Origin: Knufia peltigerae
Lineage: Eukaryota > Ascomycota > Eurotiomycetes > Chaetothyriales > Trichomeriaceae
Length of the DNA: 64,000 nucleotides
Direction: 5' to 3'
Assembly: GCA_030247855.1 (NCBI GenBank)
Contig: JAPDRN010000142.1
Location: forward strand, 19,938-83,937
In this document: piece after piece, positions 1-11,018 of the stretch
How the letters are laid out: each line of letters begins with the position of its first letter
Position numbering within the stretch: position 1 is the first letter of the stretch
Program-made: the position numbers and the translations under genes
The notes under the pieces: model-generated
Seen by the model: only the letters and a program-made list of their open reading frames with translations
The model's database searches: none
What the model was told of the DNA's origin: nothing

Positions 1-839
1 GGGAATCGTTCGATACTCTCAACAAGATATTGATAGCTGTCTCGGTCGCCAGCCACTAGTTGTCCAATGAGAGGGATAGCCGCAAAACTCCATCTCTTGT
101 ATACAGCATTGAAAATAGAGCTGTTGACGTGGCTGAATTCCATACAAGCGAAAACGCCTCCTGGCTTGAGTACTCGGAACGCCTCGCGGAGTGCAGCGTC
201 CTTGTTGGTAAAATTGCGGATGCCAAACGCCACCGTATAGAGGTCAATACTATCTGACGGAATCGAAGGCATAGACTCGGCGTTCCCTTGCATGAATGAC
301 AATCTTCCAGATTTCCCATATGGTGTTTCCAGAGCTCTCTTCTGGCCTTCAGCAAGCATGTCCGGGTTGATGTCTGCGATGGTCACCTTGGTGTTTAGAT
401 CGAGGTTGACATTCGTCGCGTGGTCGAGCATGCGGAAGGCAATATCTCCTGTTCCGCCTGCGACATCGAGGATCTTCCAGCCTTTATCATCTGTTCTGCT
501 TCCGGGGTTCAGACTGCGGACAAAGTAATCTTTCCATAATCGGTGGACGCCCAGGGACATTAAGTCGTTCATTGTGTCGTAGGAAGATGCTACCGAGGAG
601 AATACGGCCCCCACTATAACATTATTAGCGAATGTCTAGTTGCTTGACGAGGGACCAATACCTCTGGCCTCCTTTTGAGCTTCGGAAATGGTCTCGAAGC
701 CGAAGTGCGTAGTCCGTCCATCTTCGCCTGGAAGCTGTTGTGACAGCCGCTGGATCGTCGAAAAGAGGCGACTGGGAGTACCGGAAACCAGCCTGCAGCT
801 TCTACAGGAAGTAAATCGACGGGGAATAGAGCGCAGCAT
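1..839 (-). CDS. COQ5: COQ5, 2-methoxy-6-polyprenyl-1,4-benzoquinol methylase (3' end beyond window)
   Basis: SAM-dependent C-methyltransferase of ubiquinone synthesis, acting in the mitochondrial matrix within the CoQ synthome (family knowledge). Exon 1 is 662-839 and exon 2 is 1-613, continuing past the window edge; the 48-nt intron 614-661 joins in frame to give EARVGAVFSSVASSYD. The start at 839 gives an Arg/Ser-rich N-terminus (MLRSIPRRFTSC) typical of a matrix presequence. Visible family motifs are MNDLMSLGVHRLWKD, the SAM-binding loop ILDVAGGTGDIAFR, and FGIRNFTNKDAALREAFRVL. The C-terminal part is missing only because the window begins inside the gene. It is divergent from the neighbouring E1 alpha gene, about 280 bp away. 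Confidence 0.95.
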
Positions 840-1119
840 ATTTGCGAAGATACCGCCTGAGCCCAAGGCAAATCATACTCTCCGTTAACATCGTCCAAAC
901 TTTTGGTGCAGATCTCTTGTTGTCCCAAAGTAGTTTAGCGTTTCGGCGCTCTCAGTGGTTATTCCGTATCCGAGGGGAAGAGAACTCGATGGATTGGATG
1001 CCGTGGATAACCGAGACTCCCTGGGCCCATCAACACGTTCGGCTCACACACCTGTCCACGTCTTTTTATCCTCCTTCAATCGAGAAGAGATCGCTTCATC
1101 AACCAGGCGACAAACGAAC
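840..1119. promoter_or_regulatory. Shared divergent promoter of COQ5 and E1 alpha
   Basis: Only 280 bp separate the two divergent start codons (839 minus, 1120 plus), so both promoters and 5' leaders must lie here. I see no clear TATA box. Co-regulation of these two mitochondrial genes is inference from the spacing. Confidence 0.5.
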
Positions 1120-2535
1120 ATGAAGACCCGGGCCACTATCAGGCCTCTTTTAGGTTGGTGTCGATATAGACAGGGCGTTCTTCTGCGAAGACAAGGGCTA
1201 CGATGGGCAAGCGATACATGGGCCTCGGGCCCGGCGCAAAAGGCTGGAGCAGACTCGTAGGTACATTTCACACAGGACCTGTACTTTCTAATTCGACTCA
1301 ATAGTGTCAACTTTCCAGGGGCTCTTAACAGCAGCTTTACGGCGACGATGAAATTTCATAATCCTGCCGAGGCCACCGCCATGCCAACATATAGAATCAT
1401 GGACGCTGACGGCAACATCGTCGACAATACCCGAGATCCTCAATCGGCATCAGACGATGACGTTGTTCAATGGTATAAGAACATGCTGACGGTCAGCATC
1501 ATGGACCTGATCATGTTTGACGCTCAACGGCAGGGTCGGACTAGCTTTTACATGGTCTCTGCCGGAGAGGAAGGTATAGCCGTTGGCTCCGCATCGGCTC
1601 TGATTCCGGAAGATGTTTGTTTCCTGCAGTACCGTGAACAAGGAGTGCTCATACAACGTGGGTTCACTTTGAAAGAGATGATGAGCCAATTGTTCGCCAA
1701 TAAAGACGATCATGGCAAGGGTCGAAATATGCCTGTTCACTATGGCAGCGGCAAACTCAATGTGCACACAATTTCAAGTCCATTAGCTACGCAAATACCG
1801 CAAGCTTCTGGAGCAGCATACGCCTTGAAAATGCAACGACTGATCAATCCCAATATTCCACCAAGGATTGTTGCCTGCTATTTTGGTGAAGGTGCAGCAA
1901 GCGAGGGCGATTTCCACGCAGCATTAAACATTGCAGCGACGAAATCATGTCCCATCGTCTTTGTATGCCGCAACAACGGCTTTGCAATTTCAACCGCCAG
2001 TATCGAGCAGTACAAGGGTGATGGTATTGCCAGTCGCGGCATGGGATATGGCATTGATACTATTCGAGTGGATGGCAATGACATATTTGCGGTAAGAGAA
2101 GTCATGATAGAGGCAAGAAAGCGCGCCCTTGAAGGCAATTGCAAACCTATACTTGTGGAGGCAATGAGCTACCGTGTTAGTCATCATAGCACTAGCGACG
2201 ACAGCTTTGCATACAGGGCAAAGAGAGAGGTGGAAGAATGGAAGAGGAGAGACAACCCGATCACGCGGTTGAGGAAATGGATGGAGAACAAGGGAATCTG
2301 GGACGAGGACAAGGAGAGAGAAGCCAGAGCATCAATACGAAAGGAGGTTCTGAGGGAGTTTTCGGCTGCTGAAAAGGTCAAGAAGCCAGCGATACGAGAA
2401 ATGTTCACCGACATGTACGAGGAACTAACTCCAGAGGCTCGAAATCAGATGAAGCAGTTGAAGGAGATCATCGAGAAGTATCCCAAAGAGTATGATGTGT
2501 CTGTACATGAGGGAGGTGTAAAGACCTTGGAATAA
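1120..2535 (+). CDS. Branched-chain 2-oxoacid dehydrogenase E1 alpha subunit, mitochondrial
   Basis: Thiamine-diphosphate-dependent decarboxylase subunit that oxidises the 2-oxoacids of Leu, Ile and Val in the mitochondrial matrix, working with E1 beta, E2 and E3. Exons are 1120-1256 and 1305-2535. The 48-nt intron starts GTAGGT, contains TTCTAAT and ends ATAG, and joins to read AGADSVNFPGALNSSFTATM. The product is 455 residues. Residues 1-31 are basic and without acids (MKTRATIRPLLGWCRYRQGV), a matrix presequence. The ThDP motif is GEGAASEGDFHAALN ... CRNNGFAIST. The loop SHHSTSDDSFAYR matches the phosphorylation loop of E1 alpha proteins. A start at 1348 would lose both the presequence and conserved residues, so the spliced start is preferred. 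Confidence 0.95.
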
Positions 2536-3426
2536 CGAAGGATGAGCCATCTGAACCGAGTCTTCGAGATCTTTCGAGTACAGTACTCTGTACTCCATAC
2601 CCTGGCCCAACGATGAGACCGTTATGTGTCAGGACTCGTATGACGCGCGTATCTGTCCACATCATGGCCGTGGAACAAAGGACAAGTGACACTGCGTCTT
2701 CTCCGAAGCACGAGAGGTACAAAGTCGAATGGAAGGAAAACTGGTTCTTGAGACATGGTTCTGGGTCGTTGAACATGGACCTGTGTGGAAATGTTCCAGA
2801 AATGTGTGGAGGATGGCAGGGGACGCCGAGCAAGAAGTAGCCGGAAAATCAAATTGCCGATTGGCTGTAGCGCCTCAGCCACGGTGGCTTTGCGGGTTTA
2901 AGACAATGCTATCTTCATTTAGTGCCGCACTAAAGTGCTTTAGCGGCAACCAGCCACCATAATACGAATCCTGAGGGTCTTTCGCAAGGAAGTAGAGCAA
3001 AATATCACAGCCTCCAGCCTTCTTGATTCCCTCCAATGCAAGACTCAGATCACAATGGTCACTGTGAATAGCGATCTGATTGCCAATGGGATCCCTTCGC
3101 TACTCTGCTCGCTTCGGCCAAGCAGAATCTGTGCTGTCATGCAATCATCAGGTGCTGACGTTTGCGTCTTTACCAACCTCCTCCTACACTATCGGTACCT
3201 AAGTATTTCCAGCATTCACTAACCATCTGATCCATACTTTTCTGCTCACGATGAACATTCTTCTGCTAATCTACTCAAACTTACACCTTTGATTTGCACA
3301 TATCGCGTCTTTCTAGCAGTCTTTTACGTCTCAGCCAAAGGACCACAATCCTAGGCCACTTCAGTCAGCCACCCGTCGTTACCTTGCATTGTTTGGGCGT
3401 TTGGATATCAGTTTTCCCTGTACAAT
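2536..3426. other. Intergenic region with a GC-rich fold-back
   Basis: This stretch holds the 3' end of the E1 alpha gene and the promoter of the CRH gene. I see no credible gene. It contains dyads at 2877-2889 and 2918-2934 enclosed by a GGTGGCT...AGCCACC pair (see next entry). Confidence 0.5.
2877..2957. repeat. Fold-back: nested inverted repeats
   Basis: AGCCAC-G-GTGGCT at 2877-2889 and TTTAGTGC-C-GCACTAAA at 2918-2934 are perfect dyads. GCCGCACTAAAG followed by CTTTAGCGGC (2924-2947) gives an alternative stem. GGTGGCT near 2883 pairs with AGCCACC near 2951. The whole could fold as one hairpin, possibly the remnant of a small fold-back or MITE-like element. Confidence 0.45.
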
Positions 3427-5147
3427 ATGCACTCCTCCCTTCTCAGCTCAGTCCTCACGGCACTTGCTGTCTCGTCCTTGCTTCCAACAACTATCGCGCA
3501 GACTTACACCTCCTGTAACCCGTTACAACAGAGTACGTCAATGTTTTTATTCAGATTGAATCAAACTGACCAGAAGTAGGTAATTGCCCAGCAGATCCAG
3601 CTCTGGGAAAGAGTGTCGACATTGATTTTACATCGGGTGCCTCAAGCGAGTTCACAGAGTCCGGTGCTCCTACATACGACTCGAATGGGGCTGCATTTAC
3701 GATAGCGAAATCCGGTGACTCGCCGTCCATTTCTTCAAAATGGTACATTATGTTCGGACACGTCGACTATGTTGTCAAGGCAGCCCCCGGAACCGGCATA
3801 GTCAGTGCGGCTATCCTTCAGTCCGACTGCTTGGATGAAATCGATTGGGAATGGCTAGGCGGCGACGACACCCAGGCCCAGAGCAACTACTTTGGCAAAG
3901 GGCAAACGACTACCGGTTACAACCGAGGGGCTTTCCACGGTGCTCCAAACAATCACGACGAATTTCACACCTACAGCATCGACTGGACTGCTGATCAGAT
4001 TGTTTGGTCGATTGATGGCACCACTGTGAGGGCCATGACCCAAGCTCAAGCTGAGGCCGGCCAATACCCTCAAACGCCCATGTATGTCAAGGTCGGTGCT
4101 TGGGCTGGAGGCGATCCATCGAACCCCCAAGGCACAATTGAATGGGCTGGTGGTCCTACAGATTACTCCGCTGGTCCATTCACCATGTACCTCAAGTCCA
4201 TACATGTCACGGACTATTCGACCGGCTCTGAATACTCATACAGTGGCACCAGCGGCACCTGGCAGTCTATCATCTCTTCTGGAGGCAAGATAAATAGCCA
4301 AGGTGATGGGACACCTGTTTCCAGTTCAGCTCCTGCAGTCACGTCTCAAGTAACAACAGGAAGTGCTCCTTTGGCTTTTGGTAACAATGGTGATTCCAGT
4401 ACTGTGAGCCGAACCGGCTGGCCTTGGTCGGGAACAGCCACTACATCAGCCACTACACCAGCGGTCACCGTGGTAAGCGAATCAATCTCTGCGCTGACGA
4501 GTGAGTTCTTCCTTAACTCCAGCTCAGCTATCGTACTGTCGCTAACCAGATGATAGATACCTACCCCTTCGTCATCCTCATTGCAGCCCTCACAGTCGGG
4601 CTCAGCGTCGGCTTCATCCATTGAGACCTCCGGATCATCACGCTCTGATGTAACTCCCACTACGACCCAATCTGCCAACGTAAATTCTAGAACCGTGACC
4701 GGCTCGACCACGTCTGTTCCTGCATCGGGCACTACTCAGTCGGGCAGCGCATCACAATCATCTAATTCGTCAAGTGGAGCTCAGTCCTCGAGCACAACAG
4801 TTACTACCAGCACGTCGGGAAGCCAATCCCTAGGAACATCAACATCAACATCAACAACGACGGGACCAGCTTCTGCGCAGTCCAGCAGCACATCTACTGG
4901 CTCCCCCAGCACAACAGGGACCCTCACACGCAGCCTAAATTCCACCATCCCGAGCGGATCAACCTCCACGGGCACGACGACACAAACGGCCAGTACGACA
5001 ATGTTGACCTCCACCGGCTCTGGTAGGATACAATCAGCATCCCCGACACAGACAGGAACGCCACCAGCGCCAAACAATGCATTTCAGAATCTTGGTTATG
5101 ATTCTTGGATCATTTTGAGCGTTGGTATAATGTGTCTCCTCTTCTGA
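3427..5147 (+). CDS. CRH-type GH16 cell-wall transglycosylase with GPI anchor
   Basis: Secreted enzyme of the Crh1/Utr2 family, which links chitin to beta-glucan in the wall (family knowledge). Exons are 3427-3532, 3580-4472 and 4557-5147, giving 529 residues. The 84-nt second intron (GTAAGC, GCTAAC, ATAG) removes a TGA that would otherwise end the protein. The signal peptide is MHSSLLSSVLTALAVSSLL, ending near TIAQ. The catalytic motif DEIDWEWLG spans residues 121-129, so Glu122 is the likely nucleophile and Glu126 the acid/base. Cysteines around CNPLQQSNCPADPALGKS fit the family. Residues from about 300 onward are a long Ser/Thr-rich stalk. The C-terminus ends in a hydrophobic tail (WIILSVGIMCLLF) after a small-residue stretch, as expected for GPI attachment. 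Confidence 0.93.
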
Positions 5148-5871
5148 GTCCGGGGTTGCAACAACAGTAAGGATGAGCGGCATTTGTCAGCATGAGTTTT
5201 AGTAATGGACCTGGCGGGTGGCGTTAATACGGAATGATTCTAGAAGGCCAAGAGGATTGTGATGTATAGGGATGCAAGGCTGTGATAAGCGATGAATACG
5301 GACATACACATGATACCCAAATAGAATGAACGGGCTCCTATCGAGTCTCACGATACGAATTCATAACTTGATTGGTGGTTGATAAAGAGCTGCCCTTCCG
5401 ACTAACTTTGATACCTCTTTCTTGCACGACTTGAATACTATGAACAATATCTAAGTAGGAAGGCGAGTATTCCGTAATACACAGAGGAAGCACTAGGAAG
5501 GAGAATCATCGACAGCGGGATATGCAGGGTTGCCACCTTTTGTGCCTGGAAATATCCGTATTGGTACGGAGCACATGGATTTTATGGATCCTCATATTCG
5601 CACCTAGAGGGCATGAAATGTCGATAAATTTCGAATATCCGCCGGCCACGTCATTTTGTCATTGGAGACACCACAACCTCGATTCCTTTCCGCTTTGTCC
5701 GTCAAAAGCTTGAGAGGCAGTCAAAACGCCACAAGCGATCTCTAAACGCTTTCATCCCGCCTTGAAGACTCTGGTTGCGCTCTCAGTCAACTACTGTAAC
5801 TCCCGTACATTTCCCCTCCTCGCATTTGCACCACCACAAACCCGCGAAAACTCTTTCGACAGCCTCTCACC
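5148..5871. other. Intergenic region, no gene seen
   Basis: Holds the CRH gene 3' end and the REI1 promoter and leader. The sequence just before the REI1 start (CACCATGGCG) is a good initiation context. No other structure was recognised. Confidence 0.5.
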
Positions 5872-7487
5872 ATGGCGGCCGTTGCGCCTGCGTGCGATGA
5901 TGTTTCACAGACTCACCCGTACACCTGCAACTCATGCGCAGTTGCCTTTCGTAACAGCGATGCCCAACGAACACACATGAGGAGCGATTGGCATAGATAC
6001 AACCTCAAGAGAAGATTAGCAGAACTTCCAGCGGTCTCTTCGGAAGATTACAACGAGAAGGTGCTTGCTGCGCAGGCCAGCAACAATGCAGCAGCCGCTC
6101 AAGCAGCCTTTGCAAAAGTATGCACACAATGCCAGAAGACGTACTACAGCGAAAATGCCTTCCAAAACCATCTTGCAAGCAAAGCACACCGAATGAGGGG
6201 CTCAACAACCAGCGGCAAAATCTCAAGAGAAAGGACAAGTGCGTCTGACGGCGCTGTATCAAGAGTGGTCTCCTCCGCGGACTCAGAAGCCCGAGATCCA
6301 GAGGCAGAAGCAGAATTTGAACAGGTGGTGGCGGGCATGAAGGACACATCCATCCAAGATCTCGCGGCCGTCACACGAAGACCGTCTGCTCCAAGGCCTG
6401 ATGCTGAACCGCGGGAAGACCACCCCATGTCGCCCGAGAAGCCCGAAGTCTCCTCTATTCCGCTGTCACGATGCTTGTTTTGCAACTACGACTCCCCCAA
6501 CGTCAAGCTCAGTCTTATACATATGACCAAGATCCACAGCCTGTTCATTCCGGAGCAGAATTACCTGGTCAATCCAGAAGGCCTTCTGCGTTACATGCAA
6601 GCAAAGGTGTATCAGAACTACGAGTGCCTATTCTGCCACCGACTGAGAAATAACGCGGACGGCGCTCAGACACATATGAGAGACAAGGGCCATTGCAAGA
6701 TTGCTTTCGAGACCGAAGAGGAAATGATCGAAGTTGGTCAGTTCTATGATTTCTCAAGCACATACTCGGATGATGGTACGGACGATTACGATACGGAGAT
6801 GGGCACCTCGAAACCAACACGGAACGGCGGAGTCAAGTTGGCAAACGGTGAGAGCCACGAGGAAGATGGGTGGGAGACAGATTCATCGTTCTCGTCACTT
6901 GATACCGAGGAGCTTGCATCTGTACCAAATGACGACCGAACATCATCCTACCAACGCCTCCCCATGCATCGACACCACTCGAATACCGACCCTCGTCCCC
7001 ACAGAAATATCGACGGATTTCATTCTCATGCACATAATCACAACCATGCAGTTTTCTATGACGAATACGAAATGCACCTTCCCAGTGGCAGAGTAGCCGG
7101 TCACAGAAATCTGCGAAAGTACTATAAACAGAACCTACACTCTTATCCCACCGCCGCGGAGCGCATGGAACGGGCACAGCGCTTGATCGAAGAAGGTAGC
7201 TCGGATGCAGACATGGAAGATGTTGGAGATCTGCCGGCTACGCCTCCTCGGAACAGCGTAATGCGCAGAGGTGAAGCGGGCATGATTGGTACCACGAACC
7301 AACAACGCCGGGACGTACGATCTCAAGAGATTCGATCGAGACAGAAAGAGCAGCGTTCTCAGAACAGGTACCAGGCGAAACTGGAGAAGGCCAACAATCA
7401 CCAGAAACACTTCAGGGTAAATATCTGCATCATTTGTCTTGCAGCAGGACACTCGCTGACCATTTTCAGGATCCACTACTTCAGTGA
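5872..7487 (+). CDS. REI1: REI1/REH1-type zinc-finger factor for cytoplasmic 60S subunit maturation
   Basis: Cytoplasmic pre-60S factor that helps recycle shuttling factors and probes the exit tunnel (known for yeast Rei1 and human ZNF622). Exon 1 is 5872-7416 and the last exon is only 18 nt (7470-7487). Splicing the 53-nt intron GTAAAT...TTTTCAG gives the terminus NNHQKHFRDPLLQ, which matches the conserved C-terminal end of the family; reading through the intron would add an unrelated tail. The product is 520 residues. C2H2 fingers are visible: YTCNSCAVAF...HMRSDWH, VCTQCQKTYYSENAFQNH, CLFCNYDSPNVKLSLIHM and YECLFCHRLRNNADGAQTHM. An acidic linker and a basic Arg/Gln-rich stretch follow. Confidence 0.94.
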
Positions 7488-8172
7488 TTGCTCCAAAAAG
7501 GCGTCCTGGGCCAGAGTTGTCCATCGGAATTCCGTTTGCGGCATTCTCTCACTTCTTGGCTTAGCGAGCATGTGTATAGCTTACGACCACGGCTAGAGAA
7601 AAATCACCATCATGGTGAGCATTGGACTCTGAGAGGCCGGTTTAGTCCCTCTCAAACCGTGAGACGCGATCAACGACCCGATGATCAACTTGTTCAATTT
7701 CGTACTTAGAACCGATATCATTAGAACGCATTCATTATACCTATTTGTATGCTCAAGATCGATTGGTCGCTTACTACATTTTTAAGGTGGACTACGTCAG
7801 TAAAGATATGCCTTGAGTATCATGATGGAGGGCACAGTCTCAGAGACCCTAGCCCGTGGCGTGTTGACGAGGCGAGGCTTGGGTGGGGCCGCGGTCCGCG
7901 GTAAGTATACAATAGTGACCGTAGGATGATCATGCCAGCATACAACAGCGCCAACAGTACTCCGTACTGTACGCGGTTTCGGCAGTCCTTAAGTCATGAC
8001 AACTACTGGACAATACAAAACCCGCAACGCCACAAGATGTAGCCTACAGACTTCCAACATCTGAGGACGAAAGATTGTGTAACAGGCCAACCGACTCCAA
8101 CCCCTCGTCCACACACGGACAGTTACACTCTGAGTCTTGGACAAGCTTCAAGCGATCTCAAAGGGTATCACC
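7488..8172. other. Intergenic region at the left edge of the metabolic cluster
   Basis: No gene seen. It contains the 13-bp CCGCGG-T-CCGCGG site (7889-7901) and one TACTCCGTA motif (7958-7966). Both lie upstream of the CoA-transferase start, so this is its likely promoter. Confidence 0.5.
7889..7901. promoter_or_regulatory. Candidate cluster operator CCGCGG-N-CCGCGG, copy 1
   Basis: Perfect 13-bp dyad CCGCGGTCCGCGG, 272 bp upstream of the CoA-transferase start. The identical sequence (complement) recurs at 13223-13235. CGG/CCG half-sites are typical of fungal Zn2Cys6 regulators; the binding protein is unknown. Confidence 0.45.
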
Positions 8173-10108
8173 ATGGCACCAAAATATACAATCGAGGCAG
8201 GGGCAAGGTGTTTGCTGAAGAACCTTGTTAGTGATTCGCGGCTGCGAATCGATCCAGAGATCCTGGCTGCATGCGACAAGGTGCAATATAGGGGACCCTC
8301 TGACCCATGGCTACCGACCCCATTCAAGTACACTGAAGCTTCATCGGCATTCAACGCTCTAGCAGCAGCTGGCGCGGCTTTGATTGCGAAGGAACGCTAT
8401 GGAATAGAGCAAGAGGTGGTGATCAACACGTACGTCCATGGCAGCCTCGATAGTTTGTCATCTGCTCCCTCCGTTGCGGACGAAGGATTGCACTGTCTAT
8501 AACCATATCCCTACCTCAATTTTGTGGCTGATAATGACTCTACGTATTAGTGACAAGGCCGCCCTCAACTTGTACGGCTTCTTCCACGTGAGGGTGGACG
8601 GACAATTTATTGTGAAGTCATCCCCAGCTTTTGTCGAAAATTCGAAGGAGGCAGACATGTATGATGCTTCCAAGCCTATTCATTGGTGCGGCATCAATCA
8701 TCACAAAACTATGGACGGCCGATTCTACCTACCCCAGACAGCTTTTAATCCCCATCCTGTCATGAACCTGCTTGGAGTCGAGGAGCAAGATGTCACTCCC
8801 GCTGAAGCCCTGAAGCTATTCGAGGACAAGGTGATCCGCTGGGATTCCGATACCCTTGATAGGGTTTTGAATGAAGGCTATAGGCAAGCTGGCACCATAT
8901 GTTGGACGCCAGAGGAATTCCTCAACGAGACGGAACATGTAAGTACTCTTTTGTCTTAACAACAAAAGGAAGAGGGGATCAGCTAAATCTCGAGTTCTAG
9001 GGCAAAATTGTGAACAAAGAGGCTATCGCTATGGTCAATCAACTTAAGGCTCCCAGGAAATCCTGGCCTACGCCCACGAAAGATGGGACATTTCGGCCTC
9101 TGGAGGGCATCCGAGTATTAGACGTGTCGCGCGCCATTGCTGCTCCGATTATCTCGAAAATATTAGCCGCCCTCGGGGCCGATGTAATTCACGTTTCGTG
9201 TTTACAGCTCCCTGACGTCCCAATATGCATGTGTGATGCTCAAAATGGTAAGAGAGACGTGCATATCAACTTAAAGACCGAGGATGGGAAAAGGCAGTTA
9301 CGCAAACTCCTTAAGGATGCTGATGTTTTCGTGGATGGCTTCCGACCGGGGGCTCTGGAGAAACTTGGGTTCGATGCTGCGAGCTGTCGCGCCGAAAATC
9401 CTTCCCTGATCTACGTGCGCGAGTGTTGCTACGGGTATAACGGACCGTGGGCACATCGATCCGGCTGGCAAAATATCGCGGACGCCTGTTCTGGAGTTTG
9501 TATGGTGATGGGCCGATGGTTAGGCATCGGTGACGAGCCCGTACAGCCAACTGGACGTAAGTTGTTCCTCTACCTCACTTCCCCTTATTTTCTCGTCTGC
9601 ATATTGCTTTACGGATCTCCAGAATCAACTTTTCAGATGGCTAATGTGTATTTATGGCTTTGTTATAGCGATCGCAGACTACGGCACGGGTTTTTTAGGA
9701 GCTGCTCTGGTGGTCAACGCACTATGGCAGCGAGCCCACACCGACATAACCTTTGATATCAAGGTGTCTTTGGTTCATTTTGACGTTTGGATCTGCAAGT
9801 ATGGCCAGTACAGCGACGAGCAAAAGAAAACCTTGCGCGAACTTCATCCAGCTTTTCATGCTCGTCACAACACCAGTTTCTTTCTGATTGGGGGTCTCGC
9901 GTGGGATTCAGTCCACAAAATCCGTCCTGGCTTCACCGATCGACCAGACCTCTATAGCTCCCTTTCCGGTAAGCTATGGGGTGAGGAGCGTGATCTGCAG
10001 GTTGTGGCACCTCCATTCGAGTTCTCCACGTCCGAGATCGGTTTCAGATATCCTTCGGGGCGGCGTGGTTGGTGCCAAGATTATAACTGGCTCCCTCGCC
10101 CTACTTGA
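8173..10108 (+). CDS. Class III (CaiB/BaiF) CoA-transferase family protein
   Basis: Family III enzymes move CoA between acids by an aspartyl-CoA thioester mechanism. Exons are 8173-8429, 8551-8938, 9001-9556 and 9669-10108 (546 residues); all four joins keep frame. The core starts at about residue 240 with LEGIRVLDVSRAIAAPIISKIL and continues through ADVFVDGFRPGALEKLGFDA. GWQNIADACSGV carries an Asp where the family nucleophile normally lies (inference by position). PIADYGTGFLGAALVVNALWQR follows, and the C-terminus ends FEFSTSEIGFRYPSGRRGW. About 230 residues precede the core, as in other fungal members that resemble duplicated or fused CoA-transferase halves. The substrate is unknown. It is followed in the same direction by the AtuA-like gene, which suggests an acyl-CoA pathway. 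Confidence 0.88.
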
Positions 10109-11018
10109 TCTCATTGCAAAGGGTTTTAGATTATACGGAGTATGTTAATGCCAGATTGAGTGCCTAGATGTCGACATCATATTATTTAGTAGGTCTCCCA
10201 GGAACATAAGCACAGTGTGCACCTTGACTAGAGACGCTCAGAGACTCATCCACCTCGTCTTGCGGAGTTTCGACATATATTCGACCTACACTGACGGCTT
10301 CTCGACATTCGAGGATCTATCTGTAAGGCCGGATAGCCATGGAGGTCAGGCTCTCGTTGCATACAGGCGCGAGGCGATGACATGGCCAGGGCTACGGTAT
10401 GGTCTACAGCGCATTGAGGCGCACATAAGTTCGCCAAAAAAAGGCACAGTCCCCTGGGCTACCGCCACACCAGTTTCACGATGTTTACACTGCTCTCTGG
10501 GTTACAAGATTTGGGAAACGGAAAATAAAAATAACATCCTTGTCCCGAACACCGAGTACGGGGGTAGAAATTCACAAGATCCGAGAAAGCCTACTGTACA
10601 ATCCCTGTCCCCACTCGGAGACGCTACCCCCAGGGTGCCATACTACCGCGGCAAGGAAGCACACCGCGGCCAGCACCATGATTTGTACCAAGAGAAGATT
10701 GGTGGTCTGCATGATGGCGTGTTTTAGCTCGCGGAGCTTGATCTATTGGCGACGTACATACTTTACCGATCCCGCGGCCCTGGTGCATAAAACAAGAGGG
10801 GATGATTCGCAGGTGGTGGGACAGGAGACAGGATAGTACTGGCAAAACGACACAATCAGGCCGTCCTCAAAAGAAGACAACATTTGGGTGCACCACCTCA
10901 TCACAAAAGTCCACTCACCACGACATTTCCGGAGGCTCATTCTCATCTCTGCCTCCGCGTGCAACAGCTCAGCTTGTGCTTAGCGATATCGAAACGTGGG
11001 CCAAAATCTAAATTCAAT
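10109..11018. other. Intergenic region between CoA-transferase and AtuA genes
   Basis: No recognisable gene; an open frame of 170 codons at 10215-10727 resembles nothing I know and has no splice support. CCGCGG occurs three times (10646-10651, 10664-10669, 10772-10777) and TACGGAGTA once (10134-10142). This is probably the AtuA gene promoter. Confidence 0.4.

Noticed and set aside
4473..4556. Early stop in the CRH gene as a truncation
   Set aside because: The TGA lies inside an 84-nt intron with GTAAGC donor, GCTAAC branch and ATAG acceptor; splicing restores the frame to the GPI signal.
7417..7596. Longer REI1 product (574 residues) by reading through the last intron
   Set aside because: The intron has good splice signals and splicing restores the conserved ending DPLLQ.
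10215..10727. 170-codon frame between the CoA-transferase and AtuA genes
   Set aside because: Composition is not protein-like throughout, no domain recognised, and the region looks like promoter DNA.
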